64,000 nt of DNA from the NCBI RefSeq assembly GCF_029867415.1, contig NW_026705784.1, positions 186,001-250,000 of the forward strand, written 5' to 3'. Positions 1 to 13,941 of the stretch are shown here, in pieces. Numbering within the stretch: position 1 is the first letter of the stretch; every line of letters starts with the position of its first letter. A program made the position numbers and the translations under genes. The notes beneath the pieces were generated by a model. That model worked only from the letters and a program-made list of their open reading frames with translations, made no database searches and was not told the DNA's origin. This stretch comes from Vicia villosa (lineage: Eukaryota; Streptophyta; Magnoliopsida; Fabales; Fabaceae).

Positions 1-2092
1 TTAAAATATGTTATCTTGAATTAAAATTAACTAACGTTCAGTTGATTAGTCTTGCCATACACGCCTAGTTACTAACAGTTGAATATATACAAAAAATTAA
101 AGTGCGAAAAAGTAAAATTCCTACGCTATTACATGGCTTCGGGGAGGGGGATTACAATAAAAAAAACCTTGCGGGAAATTAAAGTACGGAAAAATAAATA
201 TCCTAATTACTATTACAAACCATGAGCAATTACAATAATCGGTAAAAGCACGAAGATAAAAGTTACAAAAAAACCTTAACCAACTAAGTTAACTATTGTA
301 TATTTTTTTTTTATGATTTTAGTTATTAAAAGGTAATTAAAAGCCTTAACAAATTATTTACAGTTTAATTAAGCTAATTAAAAGTCTAACCTAACTAAAT
401 TAATCAATTATTTAGAAAATGTCAAGCGAAAGTTAGTTAACTAATTAAAAGGCTTAAGTCTAATTCTATATATGACTTTCTATTTGAATTAAAAGATTAG
501 TTAACTAATTATAAGTTTTTTATAAAATACAAAAGAACGTTTATGTCAACAGTAGTTTTCTTTGGTTTTATTTTCTTAATAAAAGTAAATAAATTATTAA
601 AACAGCAAGTCCTTATCTTCCTCTCACCTCACGATTACTCTCACGTGCTCACTGCTTCTTCTTCTCACATTAAAAAAAGAACCATTGCTCTCACAAAATC
701 ACCATATTTTCAATGCATAAAAATAACAAGAACAACTCACAAAATGAAGAAACATGGAATCAGACCTGAGTGCGGATGCGTTTCGCTTGTGGCGGTTTTC
801 CGAGGAGGACGAATGCGTGTTCAGCAGAGAGATGACGATTGCTCCCGTGTGGTTGTGTCACGATCGCCGTCGTTGATGGTGGTGGGTTCTCCGTGGATAT
901 GTTCGGCGGGATCTGTGCGGGATTCGGCGGGATATGTTCGTATCATTGAATCTACTCTTTGTATGTTTTTCCTTGAAAACCTGTAAAAGAACACAATAAA
1001 AACAATAACAGTAATTGAGAAAATACATGATTTGCTGTTTAAAAGAAAGAGAACAATTGTTGTTAGTCATGTCGAATAGTGGGTTCTACATTTGGTATTG
1101 TTTGAGAAAGGTTCATGGTTGTTAATGGTTTTATGACTCAGGTTATTTCACTGTACAATAAAGTCACAGGTTGAGGAATATTTTGGAGTGTAAGTTTTTT
1201 TTCTTTGTGCTAGTGCACAGGGTTAAAGGTTAAAATTGGTGTACGTGACAGATTTTGAGAGTGTATGTACAGTGAGAATTTATACAGTAAAAAAACTGGC
1301 CTATGAAGTTAATAATAAAAATACATATAACTTTGAAAACGTAAACCATCAGGCAATATCCATCACTTGGTTAAGAGAATAAACTTAAAAATAAAAAGGG
1401 CCTCATATGGTTAATCATCGGCCAAATATTTGAAAATCATTTGAAAAAGGGTGGCCTCAGGTGTCATCATTGGCCAAAAATATAAGATTTGAAAAAAAAA
1501 AGCTTTGAAAGAAAGTGTGAAAAAAGGATTGATAATTGTTGATTGAGGAGGTTTAGAAAGTTGTGGGTGATTGTTGATTAGGATTAGAAAATTGTTGTTG
1601 ATAAGAGAGGGTGGAGAGTGCCCTATTTATAGAATGAGAATTAGGTTAAAGTCAATCCTAAAAAGGAAATGATCCAACCCAAAGGCCCATGGATCTTCTT
1701 GGTCCCCAAGATTAAGAACTTGGACGTACTTGTGTCCAGGTGCGTCCTGGTGCAAAAAAGAGTTAACAAAAAAACATGGAAATGCACCAAGCAAGAGTTG
1801 AACCCGTGACCTTTTGCTTGTTAGCCTTACTCCTTAACCAACTGAGCTATGTTATTTATTTGAAATAAAAAGCCAGTTGAAAGTATGTGAAGCATTGGTC
1901 AACACTTCTATTTATTAAAATATAACAATTTAATAGTAAACTATTATATTTTAAAATAAATTTTAAATCGGATATTTATAAAATTCAGGATGTCAATGTA
2001 AATGAACCCAAGATTTTATAAAAATCCAATTTTGAAAATAAATTCGAAAAATTTTGTCACTAAAAAGTGTGGGCAAATTTTGGGGTATGACA
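1..2092. other. AT-rich non-coding stretch, possible LTR segment
   Basis: I see no gene here. The short ORFs have no recognisable domains. A TATA-like CTATTTATAG lies near 1623-1632, and the stretch TTTTGGGGTATGACA ends near 2092. Together these resemble the promoter and the CA end of a long LTR of a Ty3/gypsy-type plant element. No second LTR copy, clear primer-binding site or target duplication is visible, so this is a weak inference. A tRNA-like relic lies inside it. Confidence 0.3.
1783..1860 (-). other. Degenerate tRNA-like sequence (A box and B box)
   Basis: On the minus strand a TAGCTCAGTTGGTTA motif (D-arm, A box) is followed about 45 bases later by GGGTTCAACTC (T-arm, B box). The D stem can pair. 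The anticodon stem and acceptor stem do not pair well, so it is probably not a working tRNA gene. It may be a tRNA pseudogene or the head of a tRNA-derived SINE. No A-tail or target duplication was found. Confidence 0.4.
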
Positions 2093-4309
2093 GCATCCAT
2101 GGTTACCAAGACTCTTACCACTCTTCCTCTCCATCAGATCAGACAAGACGATTCCTCGACACTGATATTTGACAAAAGACAACAGACAAAGAATCATGGG
2201 GAATTACAAATAAGATCAAGCTACAATCAGAAAACTCCATGCCCCCTAAAGGGGGCACCTTTCACCAATGGAGCCTAAAGACTTTGTGTTTGTCTGAGAA
2301 CATCTCATTTGCATCAGAATAAGGCCAATCTTGCCATTGTTTAGACTTCTCAAGCATTTTCAATTGTATTGCTTTTGTTGTTATCAAGTACTTCTCATTG
2401 TAAGAAACTCATTCTGTTTGAATAAATAAAAATAATGCAATATACATGTTTTTCTCAAATCATTCCATTCTTGTCATTATGTTCATTGATACTCAACTCA
2501 TTTGTCTTAAGCAACTAAAAAAGGAGAATGATGAAAAATCAAAAACACATGAATCACTAATTGTATGCTTTTGGAACAAGATCCTGCTGACGATGTACAA
2601 GCATTGTTTCAAATCCTAAACACCGGAGTTATAAGGGAGTGAAACCTTCGTTAACCCCTTTGAGCCTAAGGAGTAGTAGTTCTTTTCAAAAAATACAAAA
2701 CCCTCAATCTTAACCAGGGGCAGGGTAGACTTCAGTTAGTGCGACCGAGCGCTCAACTTTCAGGTATTCCATCAGAGGATCAATCATATCTCAGATCTCA
2801 CGATAAAAGAGAAGAGCACAATCCACAATGGATGTCTCCCATTCACTAAGAAGAAGGCAGTCACAACCTTTTCATCAAGTCAATCACCAAAGTCATACAA
2901 CTTGTTCCCGAACGAGACAAAAAAAAGAATGAAAAGAAAGTTATGAATCATGATAAAAAAAGAAGAAGAAAGAAACAATAGCCCGCTAAGTCAAAAAGAA
3001 AGAAAAGCTTAGAAGCAAATGACTTAGGCAAAAATTAGGGCATATCCCGCTGGACAACGAAAACCAAAATCAAGAGAAACTTCTTGTCCAGGCAAAAGTT
3101 AGGGAGAGCAAAAGACAAAGCAAAAAAAATCCTCCAAGGGACAAGTTGTCGCGACCATCAACAAGAGCACCAAAGGGTGGCTGTCACCTTCATCAAAGTC
3201 ATTAAGGATCCTCATCCATCACAATCCTTCCTGAAAGGTGAACACTCATGTCAAACTAGCTGAACGTAGGACTGGAGAACATCACGAAGAAGGGGTGGGT
3301 TAAGTAGAACTTGAGCCCTTATCCTTTGTTTCTCAAACCGTGAACCCGGCCACGTTACAACCCTCGAAAGTCCTAATTGAAGTAGGGTTCGTTCCGAAAG
3401 CATACAAACTGTAAGATCATGTCAAACTGACTCCTTATGTTGCTGTGTCATATGTGTTAGTATCAATACAACATTTTGACAAATAAAAACTTTTCTTTGA
3501 GAGTAACGTGTGTATTGCATTTCTCATTATCTCTTCCAAAACAGAATTGTCTCCAATCTGAAAGCAAGTACTTGATACCAAGGAAAGTTCAACATTGAAA
3601 CTCCATCGAGTAATCTTACAAAGGCAAAGGTTGGTCATCTGCAAAGCAGATATCTGAAGCATCCATTTGGTGGAATAGTTCCTTTCAATCTGGGGCACTC
3701 ACTCCATGATCAACACTGGGGCAGACCATTGCAATCTCCATCATTCAAGCACTATCAAAAGTTCTATCTCAAAAGATCACGCAAGCTGGGGCAAGATAGA
3801 AACAAGTCGTTTCTTCATCTTCAAGCAAGTGTCAGATATGTGTCGAGGAGTCAAGCCAAACACCTCACCCTCAGGAGTCCTGTACTTCAAGCTATGACCT
3901 TTCCATAAAGGCATTCTCCATCCACTCCTTATATCCTGGAAGCAATCATTCCATTCATCATCATACATGCATCATGCATATCATTGCATTCTCATCGGCA
4001 TATCTCCCTCAATAATCCAATCATCAACAAAGCTGGGGCATCCACCCTATCTTGAATCAAGCAGAGTTCAGAACTCCATCTAATCTACACCATACAAAGC
4101 AGAAACCCTGAACATCCAATCAGTACACTGCATATAGAAATCATTGCATTGCATCTCCAGAAGTGCATAAAATAAATCAAACATTTGCATATGAAGCATA
4201 AGCCAAGTTACTCATCAGATGAGATCTCTACAAGCAATCAATTGATATTCCACTGGGTCACTCAGAGTTACCGTTGTGGTGTCATCTCCCAAAGATAGTC
4301 ATGTTCATC
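2093..4309. other. No gene seen; retroelement-like non-coding DNA
   Basis: There is no convincing coding region. The longest ORFs (near 2054-2278 and 3435-3698) show no domain and no repeat-free coding character. The phrase GCTGGGGCA recurs (near 3786 and 4031). It could be untranslated internal DNA of a large LTR retrotransposon, but this cannot be settled from the sequence alone. Confidence 0.3.
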
Positions 4310-4985
4310 TTCCTTCAATCCAGAGTTGATGTTTTTGTGTTCAACCCAGAGTTGATTTTCCCTTCATCTCTTAACTCCGAGTTAATTATCTCTTCCCTCT
4401 CACCCAGAGTTGATGGATGTCTTTTCTTAGTTCCTCTCTCAACCCAGAGTTGAAGATTACCTTTTCTTTCATTCAACCCAAAGTTGATCTTTTTTTCTTA
4501 TTCCCCTCTCAACTCAGAGTTGAAGGTTATCTTTTCTTTTATTCAACCCAGAGTTGATCTTTTTTCCTCTTTACCCTCTCAACCCAGAGTTGATGATTAT
4601 TCTTTATCTCTTATTTCCCTCTCACCCATAGTTGATGGATATCTTTTTCTTCTTCTATTCAACCCAGAGTTGATCTTCTTTTCTTCTTCCCACTCAACCC
4701 AGAGTTGATGGTTAATTGTTCATCTTTTCCTCTTTCAACCCAGAGTTGAACTACTTTCTCTCAACCCAGGGTTGATCGTCTTTCTTTCTCTCAACCCAGA
4801 GTTGATCTCCTTTCTTTCTTTCTCGACCCAGAGTTGACCTCCCTTTCTTCTTCAACCCAGAGTTGATTCCCTTGCTCAACCCAGAGTTGATGCCTATATC
4901 TCATCCCATTAACATTGATTTCATTTTCCATCCTCAATCCAGAATTGATGTTTACCTCTTATTCAACCCAGAGTTGAGCGCAAAC
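4310..4985 (+). repeat. Minisatellite based on TCAACCCAGAGTTGA
   Basis: About twenty copies of a CAACCCAGAGTTGAT core are separated by variable pyrimidine-rich spacers (TTTCTTTC, CCTCTTTTCC and similar) of roughly 10-40 bases. Each core contains the inverted repeat TCAAC-N5-GTTGA, so each copy could form a small hairpin. Some copies vary (CTCCGAGTT, CCCATAGTT, CCAGAATTG). The array ends where LINE-A begins. Open frames through it are by-products of the repeat. Confidence 0.85.
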
Positions 4986-6313
4986 ACTGCAGCTTTTATC
5001 TCCGCCACCGAAGGGATTAAAGTAAGCATTCGGTTCATCTCGTCGTTAACCAAACAGGGAATAGTGTCAGCCACCATAGAGGAAACCTGCAAAAAAGGAA
5101 CATTAGGAGCAAAAAGAGACTTGAAATGATCCACCGTATGCGAAGCTATTCGGGCTGGGTCCGACAGAAACTCGTCGCCATTCCTTAGCATAGCAATCGG
5201 TTTGAACGCACTACGAATTTTAGCCAACCGGTGAAAATAGGCAGTATTTCTATCACCCTCTAAATGCCACTTAATTCTAGCTTTCTCTTTCCAGAAACAT
5301 TCCTCAATATCCAAAGCTAGAGATAACCGATCCTGAGCCTCCTTTTCTAATCTGTTGAAAGACCCGTCCACCCCTGCCGGGCAAGCCTGAATGCGCTTCA
5401 ACTCGGTTTCAGCCAACAAAACATTATCTGTCACATTCCCAAAACTAGAATAATTCCAGGCTTTAAGCTCCTTCTTTAAAATCTTCAGCTTTTTGTCGAG
5501 AACCTCAATCGGACACCCCGAAACCTTATGATTCCAACAATCTGAAATAAGCTTTCTACAGTCATGGTGCAGCGACCAAGCCTTCAAAAACCGAAACTGC
5601 TAGGCCGGTTTAGTGTCAGTGATCGAGAATTCAAAGAGAAGAGGAAAATGATCTGAACGCAACTTTGTAAGAGTGCAAACAGCATTACCAACACAGAGAT
5701 TCAGCCAAGATTGGTTAACAATGACTCTGTCTAACCTCCTCTCTATAAGAAAAGGAGAAGACCTTTTGTTGGACCAGGTAAACACAACTCCCTTAGTAGG
5801 GATATGAAACAACTGATTCACATCAGTCCATAACTGGAAATCACGGATAGGGCCTTTCGCTGGCGCATGACTGCCACTATGCTCATGAGCGCCCATGATA
5901 GCGTTGAAGTCACCAATAATCGACCAAGGAAGCAGATGCAGCGCAAAAATCTTACTAAGCTCATCCCACAAAACTTTCCTATGTTGCATGTGATTGGATG
6001 CGTAAACCGCTGCCGAAGCCAGGACCTTACCATCCAAGACAAAAGAGAACGCCACAAACTGATCAGAAGAAGCTAACAACAAAGGGTCAATGTCCAACTT
6101 ACAGAAACACCAAAGAGAAGGCAGAGAAGAATTGTTCGAGGCAAAGAACTTGAAACCAAGCTTATGAAACCAATTATAAGGAAATTTATCAAACTTTATC
6201 TTCGGCTCTGCGATGAAAAGAAATTGCGGTTTATTGATCCGTAACAAACGCTTAAGAGCTAATCTTGAAGGGTGATTAGCTATACCCCTAATGTTCCAAA
6301 AAAGGCACTTCAT
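4976..6313 (-). pseudogene. LINE-A ORF2: endonuclease plus pre-RT linker, truncated
   Basis: ORF2 of L1 elements encodes an endonuclease that nicks target DNA and a reverse transcriptase that copies the RNA from the nick. Residues 1-237 (6313-5600) form the exonuclease-endonuclease-phosphatase fold. Visible motifs are WNIRGI at the start, IAEPKIKF, IIGDFNAI, the RRLDRV region and SDHFPLLF at the end. A TAG at 5600 interrupts the frame. The same frame continues (5587-4976) with the linker containing KARIKWHLEGDRNTAYFH. It ends at ALNS, just where the first reverse-transcriptase block should begin; after that the reading frame is minisatellite. No RT motif is present, so the copy is dead. Confidence 0.85.
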
Positions 6314-7638
6314 AAGGTAAGGTTCTTAAGGCCTGCTTGGGACCTAGTACCATACTTCTGATTCGATTTCAGATTCTTAGACTTCTTTTTAAGATTAGAG
6401 ATAGCATTAGAGAAAGCACCCTTGTTCCCATTTTCAATTAATTCTGCAGTTTCTGCCACCTCCTCTTCTTCAGCCAAAGTTGCCCAAGAATTCCTTAGAA
6501 AGTTCCTATCCACTAAACCTGCATCCGAGACCATATCAACAACCTGAAGAGCCTTACCAGTAGCATCAACAAACTCAGAAGAATCCTCATCCGAACCAAC
6601 CGAGGGATGTGAAACAAAATTTGGAATAGCTTCCTTTTCCTGCAAATCCGCTACCGGCTGATGGTGTTGCTCTAAGCCTGTTCCAATTAAAGTAGCAGCA
6701 ACCGAGGTAGTGGCGGTGTCAACAGGAGCAACCCCCTCCTTTTCGGTTCTAGCCACCTTTGCCACAGGAACAACCTTCTGAACCTTGTTTAACAGATTAC
6801 AGCAGCTCACCCCGTGACCCGATTTCCTGCAGTGAGTGCAAAATTCCGGCAAATTCTCGTATTCAATGTCAGCAAAGAAGGCAAACCCTTCTCTCTCTAC
6901 CAAAACATTATGATTCAGAGGTAAGGCAAGATCCAAATCCACAAGCACGCGAACAAAGTGTCCGAAAGATCGATCCACCCTCGATTTGGCAGCAGAGGCG
7001 TCAATACAGATTGGGGTACCGATACTACTGGCTATAGCAAACAAAATCCGCGGCCTCCAATATTCCTGCGAGAGACCGAAAAACCTCACCCAGACCTGAG
7101 CAGAGGTAGAGTGTTGTGAAGACGGATTAAAATCCCTTGACTAGGCGAATAACTTTAGCGACCCCGGATTTAAACTCAGCGTGCCCGCAGCTCTCACACG
7201 TCTAGCATCCTCTGCAGTAGAGAACATGAACTCATAATAACCTTTACCAAGAGACATCACTCCCCAGTTTTTGATATCTGTCCAAATCAAAGACAATTTA
7301 GCCCGAAGAGCGAAAACCGTAAGCGGGGTAGAACCCTTAGGCCATAAAATCCTTCCATGAAGATTGTTCTTGCAATCCTGTAGGCCGGCCTAATACTCCT
7401 CCTCAGGAATGGTAATCGAAATCCTATCACCCTTGATAATAGGAAGAGGAAACTGAGAGGCTGGGATATCACACACTCCATTCAGAGCCTGAGCAAACGA
7501 TTTCTTTTGGGCACCTCCCTGCCCCCCGGGAACCTGCGGAATAGCAGAACCATTCTTAACTGCTGCATCAGAAGAAACCCCAATTTCTAGGAACAGAACA
7601 TCCAACTCCATGCTAAAGCAAAAGGACAGACAATGCAC
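6310..7638 (-). pseudogene. LINE-A ORF1 (gag-like, zinc knuckle), two nonsense codons
   Basis: ORF1 proteins of plant L1 elements bind the element's RNA. One frame runs through this stretch but is broken by TAG codons near 7390 and near 7142. The part from 7089 down contains a tryptophan- and arginine-rich DUF4283-type stretch and a CCHC-like knuckle, CTHCRKSGHGVSC. The C-terminus is basic (KKKSKNLKSNQKYG). Its TGA stop overlaps the ATG of ORF2 as ATGA (6310-6313), consistent with coupled translation in the ancestral element. The start is either the Met at 7638 or the Met at about 7611 beginning MELDVLF. It is inactive as it stands. Confidence 0.75.
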
Positions 7639-7821
7639 AAGACAGAGAAGAAAATCAAATTAGGAACAACAGAACCCTAGCCATCTGCGCGCTCTCAGAA
7701 GCTAAGCGGATAGAAAGAGAGTATAATCAAAAAAAAAAAAAACCATTGATTTCTGAAATAAATATCCTAACCAAAACAATCTTATTAGTTAGTAGGTTTA
7801 GTTTGTACATAAAATCACATT

Positions 7822-7825
<4 letters not shown>

Positions 7826-7913
<88 letters not shown>
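7826..7913. repeat. (TA)n tract
   Basis: About 88 bases of uninterrupted TA dinucleotides border the left end of element M1. Confidence 0.95.
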
Positions 7914-7917
<4 letters not shown>

Positions 7918-8402
7918 AGAGATCAAATACACCAACAAGTTACACTAATTGTTACACTTTTTTATAACCATTGATGATATTGTAATCTAACGGTTATTAA
8001 AGAATCTCTTTTGGGCTCATAATTCACATGATTCTTTCTAAAGATAGTTTCTTCTATTTTTAGTAATAAATAAAAAATAATTTTCTAAATATTTAATAAA
8101 TCAAAAAAATTAGATTTCTTAAATACTTATAAAAAAGTTATTGATTATTAATAAAAAATAATTTCTTCTTATTTTTAAAATAATCTCACTTTTTGTAATT
8201 TTTTTTATATTAACCTTTATTATATTCAACTAAAGCAAATAATAAATTATGATTCTAAATATTTCTTAAAACATCATAATTCTTAATAAAAATAGATTCT
8301 TTTAAAAATTTTAAGTGAATTTCTTTTTTATTTTATTTCTTTAATGTTTTTAATACGATTTTGTACATTTTATTATGTACATTTGCTATAGTAAGTGATA
8401 AT

Positions 8403-9110
8403 TTTTTCGACTATAACATAATTATTATGTACATTTTATTCACTATTATATTTTTTTCTTTAATATTTTCAATACAATTTTGTAATTTATTTTAAAACTT
8501 ATAAATTTCATTGTGTATTTTAAATGGATAAATACTGTTTTGTATAATAAAATCTAAAAAATGTTGTTTTAAATGGATAAGAAAATAATATAAAAAACTG
8601 AATTTTAATACATAATAATATTTTCTAAACAAAACAAAATTTTATTCACGTTACTCTTCGAATCAAGTTCTATTATATATATTCAACTAATACTTTTTAA
8701 ATATAATATGCAATAATATTCAAAACATGTATGAAGAAAATTAAACTAAACAAAGAGTAAAGAGTATATAATGTTTTAGTTTTGAATGAAATAAATAAAT
8801 AAATGATATAAATTAATTTCAATAAAATGTTCCCTTAATATTTCTTTTCCAATTTACAACATAATAATTATATACACATTATTCACTATTTTATTTTTTT
8901 TTTTCATTTTATGTTTTTCAATACAATATTTAAATTTTATTTAAAAACTTATAAGTTTTATGGTGTATTTTAAGTGGATAAATATTGTTTTATTTAAAAT
9001 AAATTAAATAATATTGTTTTAAGTGGATAAAATTAAAAGAAAAAGTAAATTTTAATGTTTATTAATATTTTCTAAGTAAAACAAAATTTTATTCACTTAG
9101 CACACTATAA
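8403..9110 (+). repeat. Internal direct duplication of about 250 bases in M1
   Basis: Two diverged direct copies (about 8403-8655 and 8855-9110) share an ordered set of words: TTCACTATT, TCAATACAA, GGTGTATTTTAA or TGTGTATTTTAA, TGGATAAAT, ATATTTTCTAA, ACAAAATTTTATTCAC. They lie between the two inverted arms of M1. No coding function is visible. Confidence 0.65.
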
Positions 9111-9456
9111 AATTTATAAATTTTTAATTAAATTACATAATCGTTTTAAAAACATTAAAGAAATTAAATAAAAAAGAAATTTGGTTTAAATTTAAAAAAA
9201 CTATTTTATTAAGAATTATGATTTTCATAGAAATATTTAGAATCATTATATATTATTTGCTTTAGTTGAATATAATAAAAGTTAATATAAAGAAAATACA
9301 AAAATGAGATTATTTTAAAAATAAGAAAAAAATATTTTTTATTAATAATCAATAATTTTTTTTAGAAGTATTTAAACTTTTTTACTTTTTGATTTATGTA
9401 ATTTTTAGAAAATCATTTTTTTATTTATTACCAAAAATAGAGGAAACTATCTTTAG

Positions 9457-10729
9457 AAAGAATCACGTGAATTAACAGATGCTTGCTCAGAGAGCCAAGA
9501 TTAACTGGATTAGAGTGGGTGATGGCAACAATAGGTTTTTCCATGCTTACCTAAAAGGAAAAAACAGACAGACTAGAATTAATTCTGGCTTTGGTGGAGA
9601 AAATGACGGGGAAAGTAAAGCATTGGACCAATCACTTGTTAAGCTTTGCAGGGAGACTCCAATTAGTTAAGAGTGTATTGTTTGCGATCACTAACTATTG
9701 GATGCAGAGTGTGCCGTTGCCAAAGAAAATTCTCCATGATGCGGAAGCTGTGTGGCGGTCATTTCTCTGGTTAGGAGGTGATAAGATTACCCGAAAATCT
9801 CCGATTTCCTGGGATCAAACTTGCAGCCCCAAAAACAAGGGAGGATTAAACGTGATTGACTTAAAGGTGTGGAGGAAAGTGAATCTGCTTAAGATGCTCT
9901 GGAATTTATGTGGGAAATCGGATAGCTTGTGGATCAAGTGGATCCACTGCTATTATGTAAAGAAGATGACTGTTATGACTGTTCCTATACGAGCATCTTG
10001 TTCATGGATCCTTAGGGCAATTCTGAACCAGAGACAAAATGTGGATCGCATCTACGAGTGGGACAGAATGACACAACAGGAGAAGTTTAAAGCAAGAGAA
10101 GTATACCATAAGTTGCATGAATCTAATGTGGATGTTCAATGGAAAAGCCTGTTTTTCAAAAATATGGCAAGACCGAAAGCGAGGTTTATCTTGTGGGTAG
10201 CTTGCCATAACAGATTGGCCACTAAAGAAAGACTCCACCGGTTTGGCATGTTGAACACATACAAATGTTGTTTTTGTGAGGCTGTAGAAACTTTGAATCA
10301 CCTGCTGTTCGAGTGCCAAAAAACGCGTGAGATATGGAGCTATGTACATTGGCTGCAGGTTAAACATACTCCTATGATGTGGGAAGACGAACTAAAGTGG
10401 ATGTTGGAGAGAAGCAAAGGAAAAGGAAACAATTTGGCTACTCTAAAGTGTGCTTTCACTGAGACAGTTTATGAGTTATGGATTTATAGGACCCAGTATA
10501 GTTTTGGGAACATCATAGAGAATAGTAACATAGGGCCAAAAATAGTGGATATTGTTATGTATAGATGCTGGATGAGTCACAATCTTAGGCACCAGGTTGC
10601 TAGTTTAATGATGCCTTAGATTATTTGTTTATTGGTGGCTGGATCGATATGATCGCCTTATACTGATTGTTTTTGGTATGAATAAAGTATTATCATTTCC
10701 AAAAAAAAAAAAAAGAATCACGTGAATTA
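9457..10729 (+). mobile_element. LINE-B: 5'-truncated L1-type insertion with target duplication and poly(A)
   Basis: The target-site duplication AAAGAATCACGTGAATTA is at 9457-9474 and 10712-10729. The inserted body is 9475-10711. It ends with AATAAA at 10681 and an A-run at 10701-10711, the usual mark of target-primed reverse transcription. The 5' part of the LINE is missing. It landed inside the right arm of M1, so it is younger than M1. Confidence 0.93.
9479..10619 (+). pseudogene. LINE-B ORF2 remnant: pre-RT linker joined to zf-RVT C-terminus
   Basis: The first piece (from 9479) reads AKINWIRVGDGNNRFFH, the linker before L1 reverse transcriptase. Within about 100 bases the homology jumps, in another frame, to the region after the RT domain (VEKMTGKVKHWTNHLLSFAG, from 9594). 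The second frame runs to the stop at 10617-10619. It carries the zinc-binding RT-associated domain with ARPKARFILWVACHNRL and a CCFCEAVETLNHLLFEC cluster. The catalytic RT motifs are absent, so an internal deletion removed them. It cannot have encoded an active reverse transcriptase. Confidence 0.88.
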
Positions 10730-10827
10730 TGAGTCCAAAAGAGGTCATTTAATAACCGTTAGATTAAAGTACCATCAATGATTATAAAAGAGTATAACAA
10801 TTAGTGTAACTTGTTGGTGTAATTTGA

Positions 10828-12428
<1,601 letters not shown>

Positions 12429-12457
<29 letters not shown>
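12429..12457. repeat. (TA)n tract
   Basis: About 30 bases of TA between M3 and M4. Confidence 0.9.
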
Positions 12458-12461
<4 letters not shown>

Positions 12462-13941
12462 AGCGTATCCGGTGAGAACTGATATCTATTGTGAGAAACG
12501 AGAACTAATGATATTAACCTTCTGATTTAATTAACACTTCAGATTTCTTTATTCCATATAAAGAGCATCTTACAGAATTTTTTTCATTAGACTTAATATT
12601 TAAAAATTCCATAAATAGAGAATCTAATTATAATTATTTTTTTTATTTATTATATTAATATTTGGTATTAATAAAGACTAATATTTTTCTTATGTTAATA
12701 TTTGGTATAAATAAAGACTAATATTTTTTTTCTATTTAAAAAATTAAATAAATAATAAATTTTTATTTTTTTCCAATATCAAATAAACACCATACATAAC
12801 ATATAATTATTAGAATAGTAAAATTTATTTAAAATGCTGGTAACTTAAAAATATGTAAAAGTAATTTTTTTAATTTTCTAATAAATAAATCAACTCAATT
12901 AAAATATAGGTGATGATTTTAAATTCTTATCAAATTAATATATATGTAATAAATCAATAGTTTTTTTCTTATGGTAAACGGTCACAATAGTTGAAGATAA
13001 AAAATAAAACATTTATTAACTTGAAAATAAATAAATCAACAAAATTAAAATATATGTAATCATTTAAATTTTTTAATATTTTAATTCAAATAAAAATAAA
13101 AATAATAAATTAATAATATATTTTTATTTAAAATGGTTACAATAGTAAAACATTCAAAATTAAAAAGTTGCTTTTATTTATAGTAGAATTATTTATACTT
13201 GAAAATTATAGATCAATATATTAGAACGTTATACTTTTTTTCATCAAAATAAATTATAGATTAATATATTTATAAGTATGTAATGAATAAAATTACACTA
13301 AGTCTAAAGCTAAATTAAAGACTATGTATATAGATTATTCAAAAATAAACAGTGAATAGAATTATATCTATTTGAATGTATAAAATAAATATATTATAAA
13401 TAATTTGGAATGTTCATTTAATTAAAAACACAATATTGATTTACATCTATATATTCATTTGATTAAAAATATTAAAAATATGGGAGCGTATCACATTCTT
13501 TAATATTTTATGATTCTGAATATTTTAGACTTAGTAATATTTTTCTGGATTTTTTGTAGTCTTCAAAAATATTTATAGTTTAGATCATTTTTATTTTAAT
13601 TAAAAAATTTAAATAGATTTAAATTACATTTTATACTCATATCCTAACTAAATTTAAAATATTTTTATAACAAATATTTTATATTCATATCCTAACTAAA
13701 TATTAAATATGTTTATGATAAAAAAATTTATAATATTTAAATAACGATGTAATTATTGCAATAAAATTATTTTCAGTAAGAATTTTTTTTATAGAATGTT
13801 TATAAATTAAGTTTAATAGAAAACAATTCAATAAGATGCTCTTAATATAGAATCTTTAAATCTTAAACGTTAATAAAATCTAACGATTGATATTAATAGT
13901 TCTCATTTCTCATAAATCTATTAGTTCTCACCGGATACGCT

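Larger units (their letters stand above)
4976..7725 (-). mobile_element. LINE-A: L1-type non-LTR retrotransposon, 3'-truncated
   Basis: Read on the minus strand it has an L1-like order: ORF1 with a DUF4283-like region and a CCHC zinc knuckle, then ORF2 starting with an apurinic-type endonuclease and the linker that precedes reverse transcriptase. The reverse transcriptase and the 3' tail are missing. The element stops inside the minisatellite at about 4976. The 5' side looks complete up to about 7700. LINEs usually lose the 5' end, so a missing 3' end points to later deletion or rearrangement. No target duplication was found. Confidence 0.85.
7914..10834. mobile_element. Element M1: long-TIR non-autonomous element, split by LINE-B
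   Basis: The left end AGGAGAGATCAAAT is mirrored at the right end by ATTTGATCTCTC. The inverted arms can be followed for about 450 bases (7914 to about 8370, against 10834-10716 continued at 9474 to about 9100). (TA)n lies on both outer sides. Without LINE-B the element is about 1.67 kb. No transposase is seen. The centre holds a direct duplication of about 250 bases. The ends match element M8 in the ADH intron, so this is a family. Confidence 0.8.

Noticed and set aside
543..986. 147-codon ORF near the left end
   Set aside because: No domain and biased composition; it lies in a probable LTR-like region.
2054..2278. 74-codon ORF starting at 2054
   Set aside because: It crosses the suspected LTR end and shows no protein similarity I can recognise.
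4484..5129. ORFs through the TCAACCCAGAGTTGA minisatellite
   Set aside because: Repetitive by-products of the tandem array, running into antisense LINE-A.
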